Shown here piece after piece: positions 57,300 through 64,000 of a DNA stretch of 64,000 nucleotides. The stretch comes from Bimastos eiseni. Lineage: Eukaryota > Annelida > Clitellata > Crassiclitellata > Lumbricidae. The DNA lies in the NCBI GenBank assembly GCA_959347315.1, contig OY365811.1, positions 41,204,129 through 41,268,128 of the forward strand, read 5' to 3'. Positions within the stretch are counted from its first letter, which is position 1; each line of letters begins with the position of its first letter. The notes beneath the pieces were generated by a model, which was not told where the DNA came from, ran no database searches, and saw only the letters and a program-made list of their open reading frames with translations. The translations under genes were made by a program, and so were the position numbers.

Positions 57300-59295
57300 G
57301 TATTGTGCTTAACATATTTCCAGCATCATAAAGACGTTGCTTATGTGCAAGCAACGTTCATGCATTGATCCAACTTTCAGATACTTATGCCTAATGTTAA
57401 TTCGGGATTCTTTGCAATTCGGCATGAAAGATGAATGATGAATTTTCCCCTTTTGGATAGGACGATCTTTAATCAAACGGACGACATTGAAGGTATTACA
57501 CATTTGAAGAGACGTTTATGGAGCGATGTCGAGAGACTCTGTTGATGATTGTCAAAGTGTCTGGCTGCTAAGTGTCTGGCTGCTATAAACGTTACAACCG
57601 TTAATCATCGAATATATGATGGCTAATGCCATTCAGAGAAACTTCAAAAGTGACTCATCATAACACCTGTTTATAGTCCCAAATGCATTCCTGATTTAGA
57701 GGCAGATATATGCATTATATTGTACCATATTAGAATAGATTATGCTATGCTAAGCTATACTACATCATAATATATTTATTTTATATCAAATTATGTGTAA
57801 ATGCTGCCTATAAATGACTCCAATGCGTTGCAGCATTAGTATTACAGGTTAAAACAAATATCAACAACGCTATAAATATGTTCTATCTTGTGGTCTTGAA
57901 AGCATTAACGAACAACGTCCACAATTATAGAGTGTACTTGTTAAATATAGCTGTACTAAGTGTACAGCGTCGTGTAATAATATTATTATATCCATACTTA
58001 TTTATTAGTTAGTATCCATGCAGTGCACTCCGCAGTAAAGTCTCACCGTTGAAATAATTCGAATTTAGAACAATCTTTTTTTCTTTTGTTATTCAGTCTG
58101 TTCACATCCCAGACGGAATCCATTCTAGCAGTTCCTCTGCCTCCTTCACTCATGGATGTTAGTTAGCGGGCTAAAAAAATCTTCTACTATGATTCAATGG
58201 TGAACTAGTTAAGAAATGATTAGTATTATCTATCTATCGACCTGCTACCCCTGGGTGTCTTTCTTTAAACGTGGGCTTACAGGACCTCGGTCCTTCTTGC
58301 ATTCATACCGCTATATATGTACCTTATTATGTAATAATAATCTATATTTAACCTTCAAGTGTTGCAGTTGAGGTCAATAAGAAAGAATTTTATTTGTTTG
58401 TTTGCCACCTTCTGTCTACCGGTCTTTGACCGTTGCAGTTCCCCTTTGTATAATAATCGTGAAGCTCAGATCTTAATGAACTCTGTACTTTTGCACGTGG
58501 CCGTGACGCAACGCTCGGAAATACACTTGTGCCCTTCTCTTGGCTTCAACGTCGCGCTTTATGTCTAGACCACGATTACGAACACCAGCAGAAAAAAAAA
58601 CTATTTAATATCAATAATTATAATTAGCACGAATACGTCGCTGCAAACCAGTCAGGCTCGCTGCTAACGAAGAGCTTGTACGTGCTACAATATTATTACG
58701 CGAAATGCTGACTGTCCGCAAAGCAAGTGTGGACAAAACATATTAATCAAGATTTAGAGAAGAGCCGTGTTTTCGACAACCAGCAAACACTCAAGTTCAC
58801 AAACAAGAAGTTAATTTCAGATCCACTAATTTGTCTAAATGGCTCTGAGCACTGCTATAGTAAGAGCGGGCTCACCTTCACAAACAACCCGGTCAATCAG
58901 TAACCCTAAATTGCTAATTGAGTATAATATGTGCCTCGGACTTATGCCTAATGAGTAGGGATTGGAGTTGGCGCAAACAGCACAAAACACCAGCGAAAAT
59001 AACAACAACAACGGCTCATCATTCTTGTTGTACGGTATTCTGTAAATTTGCGACCCCCTCCTGTCCTTGACTGTCTTTGACAGACAAAACTGATAACGTA
59101 GTCGTCTCCAAAGATGAAAAGCTGTTCATCTGTCCAGAGTATAATTTAAGACTAGTGGATTTTCTCAAATTGAAGGCTCCGTTTATGGATATCCATAGCA
59201 ACCAATTTCCCGCTCTTCTGTCGTCAAAATAACAAGACCTCGCCAAAGAATTACCGCTCACACAAACAGAGCAACACGTGGGCGTAAATTGTGTA
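57300..59295. other. Intergenic, nothing recognised
   Basis: Two kb of mostly unique AT-rich DNA with no supported gene, RNA or transposon. Confidence 0.4.
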
Positions 59296-59299
59296 TGTA

Positions 59300-59392
59300 T
59301 ACTTGCACCTATATATATATATCAGGTCTATTTATTGAAACAATACCCATATATATATCACTATATATATATCACTATATATATATAGTAGG
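59300..59392. repeat. (TA)n tracts
   Basis: Short TA runs separated by TCAC. A block with GCTTATTCACGAGCGCTG follows and is shared with 37758-37783. Confidence 0.85.
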
Positions 59393-59687
59393 GCACCAGC
59401 TTATTCACGAGCGCTGATATAATACATGTACACGTGTCGTTTGTATGAACAGCAAGGTTCTCTTGTAAGATGCGCACATACGTCAATGTATGGACATCTA
59501 TATAATCATGGCTAGATATAATACAGTAGGTTCCCATCAACAACTGATTCTTGGAATCTGATCCAAACAGCTCTTTTGCATGGAACGCTGATTAAAGACG
59601 AAGAAACTGGTTAGAAGGTAAGTTGGTTTAAGACTCACATCGTTAATTAGACACATGCTAATTAGACATCTGCTCGCAATTCTAACG

Positions 59688-59689
59688 GC

Positions 59690-59756
<67 letters not shown>

Positions 59757-59757
59757 G
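59688..59757. repeat. (TTA)n microsatellite at the broken end of a reverse transcriptase
   Basis: About 23 perfect units. On the minus strand it follows directly after the codons for GPLLFCL. Confidence 0.97.
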
Positions 59758-61104
59758 ACAAAATAACAGCGGGCCCAACGGATCCCTCTGTTGAGGACCC
59801 ATCTGAGACTGCACCACAAAGGAACCAAACTGTAGTATGAACTCCGCCGAGTAAGCTTGATGGATGAAAGCGTATAGCTCAGGTATTGTGTCATAAACTG
59901 CCCGCAGCATGACATCTCTTCGTAAGATATTGAATGCATTGGCAAAGTCCAGCTTCACAAAAACGTGATCCCGCGGCATATCCGTGACGAAGCTTCTTGC
60001 AGAGTGAACCGCTGCTTTACTGCCGCCCGGTGTTGCAATGCCCACCTGGAGTGGGCCGAAGAAGGATCCTAGTCTGGTCAAGGCGTATTTGTTTGCGCAT
60101 TTCGGAGACAGCCAATCACGATTGGTCTGAGACCTCCTGATTTTGTTGAAAGGGCGATGAGTGTGCCTCCGAAAAGAAGTTCTCGTATTTCCAGTGGGCA
60201 CTCACCCCTCAGCAACACATTGATGAAGACGGTCAACGCTTGTAGGAGAGTCTCAGCTGATTCTCGGTTGTTGAGCAGGTCGAGTAGGTGCTGGGGTCGC
60301 AAACCATCCGGTCCCCCAGATGAACCAGCCGGGAATGACCGTATCGCGTCCTCGACCTCTCTTTCCGTGACCTGGAAAGGGACGGCTTGCGTCACTTCCG
60401 GCAAGTCAGCCAGGTTGGTAGCCCAGTTGTCTGTCGGAAAGAATCGTGTGTCGCCTTGACCGGACAGTCTTGACTGCAGAGGATGCGAGTGGCGGCACGA
60501 ATGTTGCCCTTTTCGAGTTTGGCACCAACCACAGCCAGGCGTAGATCCTTAGCACTGGGGCATCTTGCAATGCCATCATCCTCCGTCTCATCCCTCGTAA
60601 GCAGGACTGCTTGGCTGTCAATGCGTTTCTTGATTACATTGGCCATATTTCGCCTGCGACCCGCTCTTGGTGGTTGTGCCAGTATGTTAGAGGCAAACCA
60701 CATCAACTGACGCCAAGCCTCAATTCCAGCTGGGTTGTTATTTATGGAGTGCAGGATAACAGTGAGGGCCCGGGAGCAGGCGAAACGGGCTTCTTTTGGG
60801 ACATGCTTCAGCAATCTGCCGCCATCCTGTCTAGGGTGTCGGGCAACACTATATGTGACCGCCTCGTCCACTGCTTCTACTCCTGAAGCATTTCCCGTGC
60901 GAATGCTCAACGAGGCCACATCCCCTCGCTCCTCGTCGACTAAACCCAAGACTGAACCAACTTCGACTGCCTTTGCATACAGCGCCTGCGCCGAACCATG
61001 GCCCAGTGGTGGCTGCTTCGAACCTGGACACGGGCTGCTTCACGGTCCATGCAAATGAACTGTGCCGTCTTTTAGGTGCAACTGTCTAACTGAAAGGCAG
61101 CGAC
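59758..61104 (-). pseudogene. Non-LTR retrotransposon reverse transcriptase, frameshifted and 3'-truncated
   Basis: Read from 61104 down to 59758. First comes a CSRC zinc-like piece with DGTVHLHGP and PCPGS, with a TGA inside. Next is a helical region ending in a MANVIKKRIDSQ-like block. A frame change near 60425 precedes the fingers region, FPAGSSGGPDGLRPQHL and GGTLIALSTKSGGLRPI. A second frame change near 60130 precedes GPLQVGIATPGGSKAAVH, motif A KLDFANAF (catalytic Asp present) and motif B QQRDPLGPLLF, where the usual QQGDP Gly is Arg. Motif C (the Tyr/Phe-x-Asp-Asp catalytic pair) and everything after it are absent, because the frame runs into (TAA)n. The layout fits a site-specific-like or R2/CRE-related LINE family common in invertebrates, but the clade is uncertain. 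It is non-functional. Confidence 0.85.
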
Positions 61105-61109
61105 TACAT

Positions 61110-61650
61110 ACTCCGCTTGCCTTTTTAATCCCTGTGGACCGTTTTGTGATTGGCCAGACTGTGATTGAGCGATCTGGGTTTGTATCTTGTATGGAGACGC
61201 CATTTAACTGTGTTAAATAGTTTTCCGGCTCGGAGCTGGAAGTGACTGGTCTTTTTTGTTAAGAAATATGGATACCCGAATAGGAAGGGAATGAAGATAT
61301 ATTAAGTGGGAGGAATGGTGATGTAAACACATTCAGTTTCAAATGTAAAAATTGAACGTCTTTACTTGCGTTGCTGTATCAATACGCATTATGACGTCGT
61401 TGCATGCTATAAATGTTTAACGGTGAAGAATATTGAGTAAAAATCCGGTTTCCATTTGCACAGGTTACAAATTTTGATTTAAAGTCCTGAAAAATCTCTA
61501 TAATAATATAAGAAAATATATAAAAATCCCTGATCTTGGCAACAATTGAAAAGAAATGATATAACAATCGTGCGCTGACAAACTCTCATTACTGTAAAAC
61601 ACTGTATAAACCTAGGAGATAAATCCGTCGACTGCCTTGAATAACGCTAC
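61110..61650. other. Intergenic, nothing recognised
   Basis: AT-rich towards the right. It could include the 5' flank of the LINE, but no motif is seen. Confidence 0.35.
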
Positions 61651-61654
61651 CAAG

Positions 61655-61665
61655 AAGATTATTAC

Positions 61666-61737
<72 letters not shown>

Positions 61738-61780
61738 TATAATTATTATTATTATTATTATTATTATTTTTAATATTATT

Positions 61781-61811
<31 letters not shown>

Positions 61812-61875
61812 TTACTATTAAAATTATTATTGTTATTATTTTTATTATTTTTATTATTTTTAATATTATTATTAA

Positions 61876-61911
<36 letters not shown>

Positions 61912-62018
61912 TATAATTATTATTATTATTATTTTTATTATTCTTAATATTATTATTAATATTATTATTATCATTATTAATATTATTATTATTATTTTTA
62001 TTATTATTATTATATTAC

Positions 62019-62058
<40 letters not shown>

Positions 62059-62181
62059 ATTATTATTATTATTATTTTTACTATTATTACTATCATCATC
62101 ATCATCATCATCGTCATCATCATCATCATCATCGTCACGATCAGTTTCATTATCATAATCATAATCATTATCATTGTTACC

Positions 62182-62279
<98 letters not shown>

Positions 62280-62290
62280 TGTTATCATAA
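61655..62290. repeat. Large compound (ATT)n/(ATC)n array
   Basis: ATT units with TTT/AAT variants for about 430 bp, then ATC runs at 62095-62135 and 62210-62280. Confidence 0.98.
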
Positions 62291-62609
62291 TAATGCCATA
62301 AATTATATTTCAGGAGCTAAAAGCCGGCCCAACGAGACAAATGGTAGATTAGCGATACACTGAACCAGTCGTTCTCCGTGCGACAAATCAGTCTGCCGTC
62401 TAGACGATTTCCAATAGAGTTACGATCTGATTTCACACATGGATGAACCATACACACGCCTAAATTGATCCGCATTAGCGATCAAGCGTGCAGCCAAGTC
62501 TCAAGTATTTACAAGGCGCTCTAGGGACAATACTCTTAAACTGAGTTGTATTGACTTCGTCCCACAGAAATAACATGTAGACTTGCAGAGGAGGCGAAAT
62601 GCGTAAGTA

Positions 62610-62735
62610 ATTTAAGTTTAGCGACACTATATGATAACAAAGATCGTTAGCGTCGCCCTCCTTCTTTACTCCTTTAGCCAGGCTTGGGACTGGCACTGCC
62701 AGAGTGCGAACAGTGGAGGAGTTCAAGATCAACAT
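62610..62735 (+). mobile_element. SINE/MITE-like dispersed repeat, copy F7
   Basis: TATGATAACAAAGATCGTTA, GCGTCGCCCTCCTTCTTTAC, CTTGGGACTGGCACTGCCAG, AGTGCGAACAGTGGAGGAGT: almost full length, with a short insertion in the middle. Confidence 0.88.
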
Positions 62736-62739
62736 TAGA

Positions 62740-63186
62740 CTGTCGTTGTGGTTATTTTTACTTGAAAACTTAGCGACTTAAGAACGGTGTCGTTTTCTAA
62801 ATGTCTTGGTTTGTACTGGCAAAAAAGGCAGGTAAGGACGGGGAAGTAATAGAAACATATCTGTAGAGGTAGAGAATATAGGAAAGTGCTGCTGCTTGGG
62901 AAGTTTGATCAGAAGTTAAACCAGGTGCAGCACAGAGATGTTGAGAAAAATTGCCATAGTAAAAAGAAAGGAAACGATAGTCAGAGGAAAACTTAATAAG
63001 AACTTGAAGAGAAGAATTATTGTCAAATTCTTGATGTGGAGTGTGGAATAATACGAAACAAAACGTGGGCGATGAGGAGGATGATCTGGATGGAGGCTTT
63101 TGAGATGTGGATATGGTGAAAAATGTAGAGAGTAAGCTATAGCCAAAAACACAGGACACATGAGGAGATAGTAGGCCTACATAATT
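62740..63186. other. Purine-leaning intergenic sequence
   Basis: Possibly the 5' part of the LINE fragment that follows, but no protein motif is recognised. An exact GTAGGCCTAC palindrome lies at 63171-63180. Confidence 0.35.
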
Positions 63187-63455
63187 ATGGTGGAAGGAAA
63201 TAGGTTCCTAATAGAAACAGTAAGAAGACGACAAAAGAAATTGGCGGGAAGCATCTTGAGGAGTAATTCTCTTTATATACTGAGAGCACAAATGGCGGGA
63301 AGATTAGAAGAAAAAAGAAGAAGAGGAAGACCCCGAGTGATGCTCCTGGACTGAATGATGAAAGACAATTAGAGCAAGTTGGAGGAGGAAGCAAGACAGA
63401 GTGCTAGTTGGCTTCGTTGGAAGTTCAAATATCCCTCAGGGCTGAGAACCTAGAG
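63187..63455 (+). pseudogene. LINE ORF2 3'-end fragment with A-rich tail
   Basis: The frame from ATG 63187 reads MVEGNRFLIETVRRRQKKLA, then a spacer and MAGRLEEKRRRGRPRVMLLD, then an in-frame TGA (63352-63354), MMKDN, a TAG and KLEEEARQSASWLRWK. The series RRRQ...G...RxGRPRxxxLD...A is the usual C-terminal end of L1/RTE-type retrotransposon proteins. At least three stops are present. A GAAGAAGAAAAAG tail and a (TA)n run follow, as expected at a retroposed 3' end. Confidence 0.75.
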
Positions 63456-63480
63456 AAGAAGAAGAAAAAGAAGAAAACAC

Positions 63481-63484
<4 letters not shown>

Positions 63485-63518
<34 letters not shown>

Positions 63519-63785
63519 TAACTCTGTGACAGTAATGACAGTCAAACAACCGTAGTCTACTGATCAGAAGTGGATGTTACACAGGATGTTACACAATTAA
63601 ATTCTGCGAATAGTATGAACCACCTAGGGACACATGAGACAGCCAACCTTGGAGATTAGTAGTACATCTGAGAATATATAAATATATAAATATATATATA
63701 TATGAGTATTTATATTATTTTCGTGCAATATGTTTGTTTAGGCTAATGAGAATATACTATTGGAAAGTATGAACTCTGATGAACG

Positions 63786-63832
<47 letters not shown>
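63485..63832. repeat. (TA)n tracts and short duplications
   Basis: TA runs at 63485-63516, 63688-63704 and 63787-63832. The word GGATGTTACACA is duplicated at 63573-63597. Confidence 0.85.
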
Positions 63833-63838
<6 letters not shown>

Positions 63839-64000
63839 ATGAATTCATGCTACATTATGTAAACCAAGCCTAGGGATGTCTACATCCGCCAAGAATAATT
63901 TTTTCCGACGATTCTGATTGTAAACACACGTCTCGAATATCTGTCTTATTACGCAGTCACGTTGGGAATAAATGAAAGCTGGAATTGATATACTGGAAAC

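Overview
This window is animal (metazoan) nuclear DNA. The evidence is a rhodopsin-family GPCR of GPR161 type, short spliced exons with GT/AG borders, decayed non-LTR retrotransposons of several lineages, hAT-type non-autonomous transposons with 8-bp target duplications, and a very heavy load of micro- and minisatellites. There are no operons, ribosome-binding sites or other bacterial signals. CpG is not obviously depleted and coding third positions are GC-rich, which fits a marine invertebrate (possibly a deuterostome), but the species cannot be fixed from the sequence. One 200-base run of N (37857-38056) is an assembly gap.

Layout. 1-11 kb: intergenic DNA with a hAT remnant (1207-1566), an indel-free 20-bp minisatellite (2205-4285), trinucleotide arrays and a 12-bp minisatellite (8911-9640). 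11.5-28.4 kb: an AT-rich block built from old, diverged, mostly direct duplications. It carries many copies of two short modules: a ~110-bp SINE/MITE-like element and a bipartite motif with fixed ~31-nt spacing. LINE fragments sit between them (19935-20320, 22386-22799, 24838-25137, 28113-28435). 30.2-39.5 kb: a minus-strand multi-exon gene seen as short exons with matching intron phases. Two adjacent exons encode a canonical EF-hand, and coiled-coil-like exons lie upstream. Its introns hold a hAT MITE, a LINE remnant, microsatellites and the gap. 39.6-54.1 kb: almost continuous low-complexity DNA, including about 460 bp of pure (CATC)n and a 3.1-kb pyrimidine hexamer satellite, plus a second full-length copy of the same hAT MITE family. 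55.2-57.3 kb: the one complete protein-coding gene, a single-open-frame GPR161-like GPCR with a ~120-residue Gly/Glu/Asp-rich insertion in extracellular loop 1, directly preceded by a degenerate ~20-bp tandem array. 57.3-64 kb: intergenic DNA, a frameshifted reverse-transcriptase pseudogene cut off by a (TAA)n tract, a large ATT array and one more LINE 3' fragment.

The two host genes, the GPCR (+) and the EF-hand gene (-), show no evident functional link. Most of the window is transposon debris and tandem repeats. The items most worth following up are the GPCR loop insertion, the fixed-spacing module in the duplicated block, and the short-exon EF-hand gene.
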